Positions 16,977 through 24,545 of a stretch of DNA of 64,000 nucleotides are shown here, one piece after another. Under the pieces are notes generated by a model. That model was not told the origin of the DNA. It did no database searches and saw nothing but the letters and a program-made list of their open reading frames with translations. The position numbers and the translations under genes were made by a program. The stretch spans positions 11,678 to 75,677 of the forward strand of contig NZ_GL891995.1 of NCBI RefSeq assembly GCF_000213555.1, read 5' to 3'. This DNA is from Dysgonomonas gadei ATCC BAA-286. Lineage in GTDB: Bacteria; Bacteroidota; Bacteroidia; Bacteroidales; Dysgonomonadaceae. How positions within the stretch are numbered: position 1 is the first letter of the stretch; every line of letters starts with the position of its first letter.

Positions 16977-16991
16977 TATTATCTGTTCGGG

Positions 16992-17819
16992 ATGCCGCTC
17001 GCGGATGCTACGGGGCAGAATATTCAACCATATAAATATAATAACAAAAAGTTGGATGGCAGGAACGGGCTGAATTGGTATGATTATAGTGCGAGGTATT
17101 TGGCTTTTGATTTTCCTGTTATGCCGATGGTTGATCCAATGAGTGAGAAATATTATTCTATCAGTCCGTATGCCTATGTGGCGAATAATCCTATTAGATA
17201 TATAGATCTGAGAGGAGATAGTATAAGTGTAGCTGAAGAGTATAGGGAATTATTTTATATTGGATTAGCGAGTGCATTTGGTAGGTATGCAAAAAATTTC
17301 AGTTATACAGAAAGCGGGATGTTAGTATATAATGGATCAACTAAAGGGATGACTAAAGATCAAAAGAATCTTTTTAAAGGGATGAATTCTGTAATGAGTG
17401 AAGAGATGACAACCAATGTAATCTATGGTAAAGAAACGGAAATTTCACTTGCAGATGGTTCAACGCAGACAGTTCAAGCATCTCAAGGAGGAGGGGCTTT
17501 AGCAGTTCTTGCTAGTGAGAATCCAGGGGTTGCTCAAAATACAATTTTAATAGACCCAAGTATGCATCATAAAACAACTACCGTAATGGAAGTGACTTCT
17601 GCATATTATAAAACTCCGATAAGTCCTGCCAATGGACCTAGATTTAGACAGGCACCTTTATATACAACTATTCAAGACTTATTCTATCATGAATTGGGGC
17701 ATGTTATTTACCAAGGCCAAAGTCAAGATAAGGTTCTTAAGTATAATAATATATTCAGAAGGATGTTTGGACATCCTGTAAGAAAACCAGATGAGACACA
17801 TAACAAAACAATAAAATAG
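16992..17819 (+). CDS. RHS core end plus variable C-terminal tip with HELGH zinc-metalloprotease motif
   Basis: This is the in-frame continuation of the RHS gene after the amber codon, with an internal ATG allowing a 275-residue product. Residues 1-76 are the RHS-associated core end (LDGRNGLNWYDYSARY ... SPYAYVANNPIRYIDLRGD). After that the sequence becomes family-specific, as in polymorphic toxins. The tip carries HELGH at 233-237, a zinc-protease HExxH motif of the kind seen in peptidase M91-like effector domains. The gene is followed after 3 bp by a small secreted protein that is probably its immunity protein. Toxin function is inferred from architecture. Confidence 0.75.
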   Translation: MPLADATGQNIQPYKYNNKKLDGRNGLNWYDYSARYLAFDFPVMPMVDPMSEKYYSISPYAYVANNPIRYIDLRGDSISVAEEYRELFYIGLASAFGRYAKNFSYTESGMLVYNGSTKGMTKDQKNLFKGMNSVMSEEMTTNVIYGKETEISLADGSTQTVQASQGGGALAVLASENPGVAQNTILIDPSMHHKTTTVMEVTSAYYKTPISPANGPRFRQAPLYTTIQDLFYHELGHVIYQGQSQDKVLKYNNIFRRMFGHPVRKPDETHNKTIK

Positions 17820-17822
17820 AAT

Positions 17823-18488
17823 ATGAGAGAGAAAATTTATTTTATTTTCGTTTTTATTTTGTTTTCGTTTTCACTTTGGGGACAAAATAGTTTAATAGAA
17901 GACAAAAAAAGTCAAACTTACCTACAAGATAGGTATAACAATGAAATTTATGTGAATAAGAGAATTGTAAAAAATGACTTTATTATAGAAATCTGTAACA
18001 ACACCTCAGATACTATTTATTTATTTGATAGCTATTTGACTCCAGAGCTAATAAAATCGAAATATATTCATCGCTATAATGCGGATGTAGAGAAGTGTAA
18101 ATTATCAACTCTACCTTTAATTCCTTATTTATCAGTGAAACTTTCAGATGTGATAATATTGGGGAAAGATAAAATAGTAAAGAGATATAAAACACTTTAT
18201 AGTTTTACTCCTATAAATCCACATTGTGAAATAAAACTGGTAATACCTCTAGATGTACTTAATAACAACTATAAAATTTTAGATTTTGAAGTAAAGGATA
18301 AAGGAAGTTTTGATGAGATATTTTTTGAGAGTATAAATATTGATCAAAAATGTTCTAATATAATTATAGAATTAGCTATTTATCAAAAAATAGATTTATT
18401 AGTTTCTAAAGAAGCATACTATCTCGATTCAGAAAAGTTTGAAGAACAGGCTAAATCTTTTGATGTTCTAGCTATTAATTTTCATTGA
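17823..18488 (+). CDS. putative immunity protein, exported, cognate to the metalloprotease RHS tip
   Basis: A 221-residue protein with a clear N-terminal signal peptide (hydrophobic residues 4-19, ending LWGQ). The rest is a beta-rich domain without recognised motif. The start lies 3 bp after the RHS tip stop, the classic toxin-immunity order. A signal peptide implies that it protects in the periplasm or is membrane-attached, which would fit a protease toxin acting there. No homologue is recognised from the sequence alone. Confidence 0.6.
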   Translation: MREKIYFIFVFILFSFSLWGQNSLIEDKKSQTYLQDRYNNEIYVNKRIVKNDFIIEICNNTSDTIYLFDSYLTPELIKSKYIHRYNADVEKCKLSTLPLIPYLSVKLSDVIILGKDKIVKRYKTLYSFTPINPHCEIKLVIPLDVLNNNYKILDFEVKDKGSFDEIFFESINIDQKCSNIIIELAIYQKIDLLVSKEAYYLDSEKFEEQAKSFDVLAINFH

Positions 18489-18536
18489 ATACTTTATCAA
18501 TTTGATAATATAAATTTATAAGTAAGCGAACTCAAA

Positions 18537-18575
18537 GCCCGCTCGCGCAGACGTCCCGTGTCTGTTGCACAACTC
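18537..18575 (+). repeat. junction repeat after RHS immunity gene, copy 1
   Basis: GCCCGCTCGCGCAGAC at 18537-18552 recurs with two mismatches at 20827-20842. It is followed by a CAGAC/GTCTG dyad. Each copy lies directly downstream of an immunity gene and so may mark the cassette boundary used when tips are exchanged. Confidence 0.55.
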
Positions 18576-18580
18576 ACATT

Positions 18581-18676
18581 TTGCTGACAGTCGATGATAC
18601 TGATTTAGAAAAGAAGCCTTACGAAATTGAAAAACAGATTCTGGATGAAATTCAAAAAAATAAAATAAACGAATAA
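18581..18676 (+). pseudogene. remnant: C-terminal end of a lost immunity or tip gene
   Basis: In the spacer between two immunity genes a frame without start codon reads LLTVDDTDLEKKPYEIEKQI and continues to a stop at 18674-18676. The charged helical tail looks like the end of a real protein whose beginning is gone, as expected in an RHS locus where cassettes have been replaced. Confidence 0.4.
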
Positions 18677-18686
18677 AATAAATAAT

Positions 18687-19148
18687 ATGAAAAAAAGAAT
18701 TTATTTTTTAGTTATATTTAATATTCTATTTACTGCTATTTATGCAAGTGATATACCAGTAAGAAATATTAAAGATAGTCTACTATTATTTTTAAAACAA
18801 ACAAAAGATATACCAGGCAATTATACAATAGACTATATACCTAATACGATATTGACAGAAGTGAAAGACAGATCTCACATAGAAAATGGAAAAACCGGTA
18901 TTTTCTATATTCCATCTTTTTCTGCACATGGATATATACATTATTTGCTAATTGATAAAAAAAGGTTTCAGATAATTAATATGCGGGAACCATTTAACGC
19001 TAATTTGGAAAAGCTAATTACTTATTTAAAAAATAATGAACATTATAACAAGTCCGATATTCTTTTTTATATTTCAGATTTTATTAAAACTTATGAAAAA
19101 AATAAGAAAAAGAGTAAACAGGCTGGTATCTATATTGGTATAGATTAA
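18687..19148 (+). CDS. small exported protein, probable orphan immunity protein of the RHS locus
   Basis: A 153-residue protein with a signal peptide (about 1-20, ending IYAS). It is lysine-rich, very AT-rich and contains no recognised domain. It lies between the first RHS tip/immunity pair and a displaced second tip, without its own toxin. Orphan immunity genes are common in RHS loci because they protect against sibling toxins. That role is inferred only from position, size and export signal. Confidence 0.55.
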   Translation: MKKRIYFLVIFNILFTAIYASDIPVRNIKDSLLLFLKQTKDIPGNYTIDYIPNTILTEVKDRSHIENGKTGIFYIPSFSAHGYIHYLLIDKKRFQIINMREPFNANLEKLITYLKNNEHYNKSDILFYISDFIKTYEKNKKKSKQAGIYIGID

Positions 19149-19354
19149 ATTACCCGTTCAGCGTAAACTCTGTCTATGCCACCACTACAATAATAACAAT
19201 CCTGTCTTATCATCAGCCGGATAATTTATCTATAGCATATACCTTTTGTTCAGCGGAGCAAAAAAGAAACAGCATGAAAACTATTGAAAAGACTGTTACG
19301 TTTGTTACCTTTTTGAGCTGGCGGTATAACTCCTGTCATTTAAAAGAATTCTAG
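19149..19354 (+). repeat. gene-poor spacer with a VTFVTF-type micro-ORF
   Basis: The spacer holds no full gene. A micro-ORF at 19274-19354 (26 residues) contains EKTVTFVTF encoded by GTTACG-TTT-GTTACC-TTT, one of the dispersed GTTAC repeats discussed under findings. The RHS homology of the second tip begins at about 19342, inside this frame. Confidence 0.35.
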
Positions 19355-20446
19355 TGGATGGCGGTTATTATGAATCAAGAAATTATTACTTTTACATAAA
19401 TGACCATCTCGGCAACAACTGGATCGTAGCCAATGCGGCGGCCTCGGTGGTGCAGAGTACGCAGTATTATCCTTTCGGGATGCCGTTTGCGGATGCTACG
19501 GGGCAGAATGTACAGCCGTACAAGTATAAATAAGGAATTGGATGGCAGGAATGGACTGAATATGTACGATAATCTTGCTCGACTGTACGACCCTGTAGTA
19601 CCGCATACGCCTACACCAGACCCGCATGCGGAGAATTATTATAGCTGGAGCCCGTATGCTTGGGTGGGGAATAATCCGATGAGAAATATTGATCCTTTTG
19701 GAACGGATGTTTGGACAACAAATGATCCTGACCAGATTGCTCGATTCTTAAATCATCTACAAGCTGTTTCAGGAAATAAGACATCTAACCCATTCGATTA
19801 TGGAGGTTGGAATCGCATGACTGATGATGAATATAAAGAACATAATAAAGATGAATCTGTTTCATTTAATGATGATACGTTCAATTTTAATATCAATTTA
19901 GAGGGTTATCAGGGAAATTTTAAAGCAGGAATGAGAAGTAAGGAAACAAATTATGCTTACATAACATCTTCTGATATGGATGGCCTTTTTGCACCAGAGG
20001 GAGAAGCTGGACTAAATTTAGATGGTAATTTAACAGGATTAGGAACTGGTTCAGCTTTTTGGTATGCATTGGGCGGAGGGGTTCATAAGAGTTCTATTGT
20101 AGCAAAAGCAATTTGGCCCCCAAGTAGGCTTGTTGGAGAAGCAAAAAAAACAACATCTTTATATTCTCTAATTCTTCACCGTAAAGGATATGGGAAAATT
20201 ACTGCAAAAAGAGCACTTTCCTGGACTAGCGGAACAACGTATGCAGGGCAATTAAGTAGATTAGCTGCACCGATTGGATATGTAGGAGCTGGTTTTGCTT
20301 TATATGAATCTTGGTCAATTGGCCGCAAACTAGGATATTGGTATGGAGGAGATGCTGTAGTGAGGGGTGAAATAGGTCCTTTATGGTTAAGGAATATATT
20401 TAGTCCTACAATTCCAGTCCCAATTGTTAAACCGCCAAGGAAGTAA
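19342..20446 (+). pseudogene. displaced second RHS tip: 5'-truncated, frameshifted RHS core with a different C-terminal domain
   Basis: Starting at about 19342 the sequence repeats the end of the first RHS gene (KRILVDGGYYES ... VVQSTQYYPFGMP) at high nucleotide identity. One extra A in the run at 19528-19530 shifts the frame just before KELDGRNGLN, so the core is broken. Downstream the frame stays open to 20446 and encodes the core end (SPYAWVGNNPMRNIDPFG) plus a ~240-residue tip unlike the first one. That tip has a glycine-rich, possibly membrane-active segment (about WYALGGG ... APIGYVGAGFALYESWSIG). It is probably a silent donor tip for recombination with the upstream gene. The longest open frame is 19433-20446. 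Confidence 0.75.
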
Positions 20447-20466
20447 ATTTTCATAAATAAATTTGT

Positions 20467-20823
20467 ATGGAGAATAAAATCGAAGATTTAAAAAGGTTTA
20501 TACTTGATAGATTATGTAAAGAAGAATTTGACATTGACTTTTCTTTTAATGTGGGGATAGAAAAAGATTTAGGCTTCTATGGAGATGAAGCAGCTGAATT
20601 AATTTATTACTATGGAAAGAAATTTGAGGTTGATACAAGTAGTTTTAACTTTAAAATATATTTTACTCCAGAGGAAATTATTATATATCTTTTAAGAAAA
20701 ATATTGCCTTGTTTAAATCCCAAAAAGAAAGAACTTACTATTGGAGATTTAGTCGCAGGTATAAAAGCGGGTAGATTGGACGAAGAAGTTATCAATGCTT
20801 CAAAAGAGATTGAAAGCATATGA
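20467..20823 (+). CDS. DUF1493-like small protein, probable immunity protein for the second RHS tip
   Basis: A 118-residue acidic cytoplasmic protein. The ending ELTIGDLVAGIKAGRLDEEVI and the acyl-carrier-like helical layout match the DUF1493 family, which often neighbours polymorphic and contact-dependent toxins. It starts 20 bp after the stop of the displaced RHS tip, the expected place for its immunity gene. The absence of a signal peptide suggests that the cognate toxin acts in the cytoplasm. Confidence 0.7.
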   Translation: MENKIEDLKRFILDRLCKEEFDIDFSFNVGIEKDLGFYGDEAAELIYYYGKKFEVDTSSFNFKIYFTPEEIIIYLLRKILPCLNPKKKELTIGDLVAGIKAGRLDEEVINASKEIESI

Positions 20824-20826
20824 TAG

Positions 20827-20862
20827 GCCTGCTCGCACAGACACATTCTGTTTGTGTGTTAC
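20827..20862 (+). repeat. junction repeat after RHS immunity gene, copy 2
   Basis: GCCTGCTCGCACAGAC at 20827-20842 is the counterpart of 18537-18552 and lies 3 bp after the DUF1493-like stop. Both copies read LLAQT- or LAQT-like in one frame, so they may be the worn 3' end of an ancestral RHS-locus gene. Confidence 0.5.
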
Positions 20863-20926
20863 GTAACAATAACTTTAAGGTATCTAAATTTCAGAACATT
20901 TTTTATTTTCAGTCCCTATTCATCAT

Positions 20927-22459
20927 TTATCTCTGTTTAGTGTTATCTTTCTTCTTTGAGGTTATTAGTATCACACCATTTTTTCCTTCGGTGCCATATA
21001 TGGAAATGGCGCTCTTGTCCTTAAGTACGTCGATACTTTCTATATCGTTGGGGTTTATATTTTCTAAATTCTTTATTTTTACACCATCGAGATAAATTAC
21101 AGGTTCATTTGATTTCCAATGTTTTATTATTTTACTTGGAACTCCATTCACACTTATACTATCTCCCTTCAATGTCATCCTTCCAGTCATTTTTAGTTCA
21201 ACTTTGTTGCTGCCTTTCAACTCTGGATGCTTCTTCACATATTCCTTCGTCTTGATATGGATAACGCCTTGTTTAGCGTCTTCTCCATACATCTCTGCTG
21301 CGAGAACATCTTTAAGTACTGAAACAGATTCTACGTCTGCAGGATTTATAGTTTCCATTTTTACCTTATCCGATTTTTTACCGTCGATAAAAACTATAGG
21401 GTCTGCATCTCCTCCGGTCATAGTATATACCCCTTTGATCTCTATTTTTGTATTGCTTTTATCCGAATTAATGGAGTCTTTTTTCTTCGTTATAATTATC
21501 TTTTTGGTTTTAATCAGAGAATCGGCGGGAACATTGCTCTTTGATCCATATCCGATTACAACAATAGAGTCGTCAGGAACGGCTTGTACATCCGGCTCGT
21601 CAAATACATAACGAGGTTTCGACGAAGCCCACAGAAACAATCCGAAGATAGGGATGATGGCTAAAACTATAGCCCTTTTCCATGGTGAACTTTTGGCTTT
21701 TTTTATCATAGATAAACGATTTAACGGTTTGGAATAATTGAATGAATTGGAAAACGAGAACACAGGTCCCTGAAATTTTTGGTTAATCAACACTGCTTGA
21801 TAAAGTGCAGGGGAAACCCCGGAATCTATCACAGCCTTATCCGCCAGAAACTCATGATTTTCTTTCAATAGTTTTACATAAACCCAAGCCAACGGATTGA
21901 ACCATTGTAATATCAGTATACATTCACTACATAAGAGGTCTATCCAATGTTTTTGGTTTACATGAGTTATTTCGTGCTTGAGGATCAAATCTTTTTCTAT
22001 CTGGCTCAGATTACTTGTATTCATTAATATATAATTCAATACCGTGAATGGAGAGTTTATATCAGTGTTCTCTACAAGTTTAAAACCTTTGTTATTGTAT
22101 TTCACTCCGCTTTTTACCAGTTTCCGGAGTTTTGTATATGCATATATATTGCGTCCTATCAACATTAATGTACCGATCATATACAGACTTGATAATACGA
22201 TCCAGATATTGATGGCGGAGGCAGATGTTACAGGCGCAGACTCTGAAGCCGTTTCTATATTTTGGACTACAGAGACCGGAATGACCACCTCATAAGTATA
22301 CTTAATAGCAGGGATAATCAATGACGCCACAAAACCGGAGAGCAGGAATATCCTATTGAAACGAAAGAATGTAGTCGGACGCAAAAATAAGGAGTATATA
22401 ACGAGAAATATACCCAGACAAATGCCGGCTTTAGCTATGTAAATAATGAATGTTTCCAT
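20927..22459 (-). CDS. BlaR1/MecR1-like M56 family membrane metallopeptidase with two TonB-plug-like C-terminal modules
   Basis: Membrane sensor protease of 510 residues. Transmembrane helices lie at about 5-25, 37-55, 82-102 and 262-280. The zinc site HEITH is at 162-166 with NHEFLADKAV (201-210) as third-ligand region, as in peptidase M56. Instead of a penicillin-binding sensor domain the periplasmic C-terminus carries two repeated modules (353-404 and 452-502), each with an xxVxxVDG-like start, DVES(V/I)xVLKD and YGxxxxxGVIxI(K/T). These resemble the TonB-receptor plug start, an architecture seen in several Bacteroidetes M56 proteins. It forms an operon with the BlaI-like repressor (2-bp gap). 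It probably cleaves the repressor upon a cell-envelope signal; the signal is unknown. Confidence 0.85.
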   Translation of the reverse strand: METFIIYIAKAGICLGIFLVIYSLFLRPTTFFRFNRIFLLSGFVASLIIPAIKYTYEVVIPVSVVQNIETASESAPVTSASAINIWIVLSSLYMIGTLMLIGRNIYAYTKLRKLVKSGVKYNNKGFKLVENTDINSPFTVLNYILMNTSNLSQIEKDLILKHEITHVNQKHWIDLLCSECILILQWFNPLAWVYVKLLKENHEFLADKAVIDSGVSPALYQAVLINQKFQGPVFSFSNSFNYSKPLNRLSMIKKAKSSPWKRAIVLAIIPIFGLFLWASSKPRYVFDEPDVQAVPDDSIVVIGYGSKSNVPADSLIKTKKIIITKKKDSINSDKSNTKIEIKGVYTMTGGDADPIVFIDGKKSDKVKMETINPADVESVSVLKDVLAAEMYGEDAKQGVIHIKTKEYVKKHPELKGSNKVELKMTGRMTLKGDSISVNGVPSKIIKHWKSNEPVIYLDGVKIKNLENINPNDIESIDVLKDKSAISIYGTEGKNGVILITSKKKDNTKQR

Positions 22460-22461
22460 GG

Positions 22462-22842
22462 CTATTTAGTTTTATTGGTTTCTTCTTCAAGTGCTTTACG
22501 CGTTTCATCCAGCATTTCATCCATCTGTTCAATAGAGAGGTTGGTCTCTTTTGCAAAAAATGAAACCATAGAAGAGAATGACCCGTTGAAATAGTCTTTC
22601 ACAAATCCGAATAGTTGTTTTTTTGAGTAATTCTCTTTAGAAATAAGGGCTTTATATATATTAACACGTCCTTCGCTACGGTGCGATACGAAATCTTTTC
22701 CTTCCAGTATGGTTAATACTGTAGCTATTGTCGTTCTGGCAGGCTTGTTATCGGTAAATCCTTTCAGTATATCCTGTACTGTGCCTTCTTCCATGGTCCA
22801 CAGTATCTGCATTATCTGTTCTTCGGCTTTTGTGAGTTGCAT
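22462..22842 (-). CDS. BlaI/MecI/CopY family transcriptional repressor
   Basis: A 126-residue winged-helix repressor, the usual size for BlaI. MQLTKAEEQIMQILWTMEEG starts the domain and ARTTIATVLTILEGKDFVSH is the recognition helix region. The C-terminal dimerisation part (75-126) contains the segment normally cleaved by the partner protease. The gene is directly followed by the M56 peptidase and preceded by two palindromic sites that probably are its operators. It controls its own operon, perhaps with other envelope-stress genes elsewhere. Confidence 0.92.
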   Translation of the reverse strand: MQLTKAEEQIMQILWTMEEGTVQDILKGFTDNKPARTTIATVLTILEGKDFVSHRSEGRVNIYKALISKENYSKKQLFGFVKDYFNGSFSSMVSFFAKETNLSIEQMDEMLDETRKALEEETNKTK

Positions 22843-22864
22843 ACTATATTTATTGATTACAATG

Positions 22865-22919
22865 CAAATGTATGTCTAAATTTTTAGACGATGAAATTTT
22901 CTGGACTATTTTTTTAGAC
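22865..22919 (-). promoter_or_regulatory. promoter and two operator dyads of the blaI-like operon
   Basis: On the minus strand TACATTTG (22865-22872) fits the TAnnTTTG -7 box, and TTTC (22893-22896) lies at the correct 20-bp spacing as a -33 element. Between them sits the perfect dyad GTCTAAA-TT-TTTAGAC (22874-22889). A second, imperfect site matching 13 of 16 positions is at 22904-22919. Repressor binding there would block polymerase directly. Confidence 0.7.
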
Positions 22920-23012
22920 AAAAAGCAGGTGATTAGTCGACTAACAGTTTTTATTATTTTGAGACGTGGGAATCTCAGAAGCTGTTTGAATTATATCACT
23001 TATCTGTTTTTG

Positions 23013-23666
23013 TTAAAACCTGACACATCTGACAGTTTTCTTAATTTTTTCGGTTGTCATATTTTTCTTCTTTTTGTGTTCGGCCTTTCTTTTTTGTGAA
23101 GATGTAAGTATTTGCATATCCTTTTTTGTATGTTCGTTTTTCGGGGGGAACTCTGTGATGGCCTCCGCGCAGGTTTCCAATATTTCTTCCGCCGGATTCA
23201 GGATAATTTCTTCTTCAGGTTCTACTCTTTTCTTCAGGGTTTCGGGTTTACTCTTCATTACGCATTCTTTAGCGGACTTCTCCTCTCCTTGCCGGCTCTT
23301 ATCCTGTCTGTCAAGCAGCATCTTTATCGTACGCAGGTCGGGCGGGCATTCCTTCTTCGTAACAGTCTTTTGTTTGAAAACAAGTTCGCCTGTATGTCCA
23401 TCGGGGACATAGATGTCTTTTTCTACCGTGGTGTAATAGCCTTCAAGTTTCTTTTTCAGCGAAGCATGCACCATCGTCATCAGTTCGGCTTCGCGGCGCG
23501 CTACCGCCTGTTCCACTTCGCTGCGGAAATCGCTTCTGGTATTCATCCAGCAATAATATGTCTCACGGCTGATGCCTGTTGCCTTACATACCTGCGATAC
23601 GGTGAAAAACTCGTCTTCAAGCAGGTTTACAATCTTTTCTGTCAATTCCGTACTGTACTTTGCCAT
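23013..23666 (-). CDS. terminase-small-subunit-like helix-turn-helix protein (phBC6A51-like)
   Basis: A 217-residue protein with an N-terminal helix-turn-helix (about 5-45: LTEKIVNLLEDEFFTVSQVC, GISRETYYCWM), a helical segment AVARREAELMTMVHASLKKK and a highly charged, lysine-rich tail. This layout matches phBC6A51-type proteins related to phage terminase small subunits, which occur as single genes in many Bacteroidetes chromosomes. No other phage gene lies nearby. The C-terminus reads KTVRCVRF-stop; the same 23-nt 3' end recurs inverted at about 45 kb. Function in the host is unknown. Confidence 0.65.
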   Translation of the reverse strand: MAKYSTELTEKIVNLLEDEFFTVSQVCKATGISRETYYCWMNTRSDFRSEVEQAVARREAELMTMVHASLKKKLEGYYTTVEKDIYVPDGHTGELVFKQKTVTKKECPPDLRTIKMLLDRQDKSRQGEEKSAKECVMKSKPETLKKRVEPEEEIILNPAEEILETCAEAITEFPPKNEHTKKDMQILTSSQKRKAEHKKKKNMTTEKIKKTVRCVRF

Positions 23667-23995
23667 AGTAAATTTTTTAATTTGAATATTAGCATATTAG
23701 CAAATGAATTCCGGGTATATCGCTTTGCGCTATTTACAAATCTGCTAATTTGCTAATCAGTTTCTTTATAGATAAACGGAATTTCTATCCATACAAAATT
23801 TTAACATTTTAGAGGTAAGTGGCAAAAGCTTCGCGTCGCGTCGGCCTCCTTCTGTCGGCTACACCGAAACACTACGCTTATAATAGTAAAATTACTCCGT
23901 AGCTTCTTAGATTTCGATAAAGAATATTTACAGTCGTTAAAACATAATAATATTAAGGTCTCTAATCTTCTTTAACTATTTTATTCCTATTTTTG
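23667..23995. other. gene-free spacer before aroK, with dyads and a -7 box
   Basis: A loosely inverted pair of TTAGCATATTAGCAAAT and GCTAATTTGCTAATC lies at about 23690-23760 in front of the HTH gene. TATTTTTG at 23988-23995 fits the TAnnTTTG -7 box for the aroK transcript. I see nothing else recognisable. Confidence 0.4.
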
Positions 23996-24023
23996 TACGA
24001 TTAGTATATATCGAATAATATAA

Positions 24024-24545
24024 ATGAAGAGAATATTCCTGATTGGGTATATGGGTGCCGGGAAAACTACTGCCGGAAAAGAACTTGCAAAAGTTCTGGA
24101 ACTTGAATTTATAGATTTAGACCACTTTATACAAGCGCGCTACCAGAAAACAGTGAGCCAACTATTTCAGGATGTTGGCGAAGGAGAATTTCGAAAAATA
24201 GAAAGCAGTGTACTGAAAGAAGTTGGCGAATTTGAAAACGTAGTCATTTCTACAGGAGGGGGGACTCCATGTTTCTTTGATAATATGGAGTATATGAATA
24301 AGGCCGGCACTACGGTGTATCTGAATGCTGCGCCTGAGGCACTCGCTGCACGGTTAAACACATGTAAGGAAAAACGTCCGCTCATAAAAGATAAAAATGA
24401 AGAGGAGCTTTTCGCTTTCGTAGTAGAGAGTCTGGAGAAAAGAAATCCGTATTATACCCAGGCGCAGATTATATTCGAAACGGAAGAACTGGTAAATCGG
24501 AATGATGTTAATAAATATGTTCAGCAATTAATTGATAAATTATGA
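24024..24545 (+). CDS. aroK: shikimate kinase
   Basis: Cytoplasmic kinase that phosphorylates shikimate at O3 with ATP in the chorismate pathway. At 173 residues it has the normal family length. Walker A is GYMGAGKTT (8-16); shikimate is bound by D32/D34 with DLDHFIQ, R57 in EFRKIE and the GGG motif (78-80). The LID arginine lies in KRPLI (118-121). The stop overlaps the start of the secreted protease by 4 bp (ATGA), so a single transcript is likely, although the functions are unrelated. Confidence 0.97.
   Translation: MKRIFLIGYMGAGKTTAGKELAKVLELEFIDLDHFIQARYQKTVSQLFQDVGEGEFRKIESSVLKEVGEFENVVISTGGGTPCFFDNMEYMNKAGTTVYLNAAPEALAARLNTCKEKRPLIKDKNEEELFAFVVESLEKRNPYYTQAQIIFETEELVNRNDVNKYVQQLIDKL

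Noticed and set aside
20820..21095. 91-codon frame after the DUF1493-like gene
   Set aside because: Mostly opposite the 3' end of the BlaR1-like gene; only its first part covers the junction repeat. Not gene-like.
23074..23756. Plus-strand open frames of 112 and 214 codons opposite the terminase-like gene
   Set aside because: They are antisense shadows; the minus-strand frame has a clear HTH domain and family-like start, while these translate to cysteine/phenylalanine-rich sequence without any domain.
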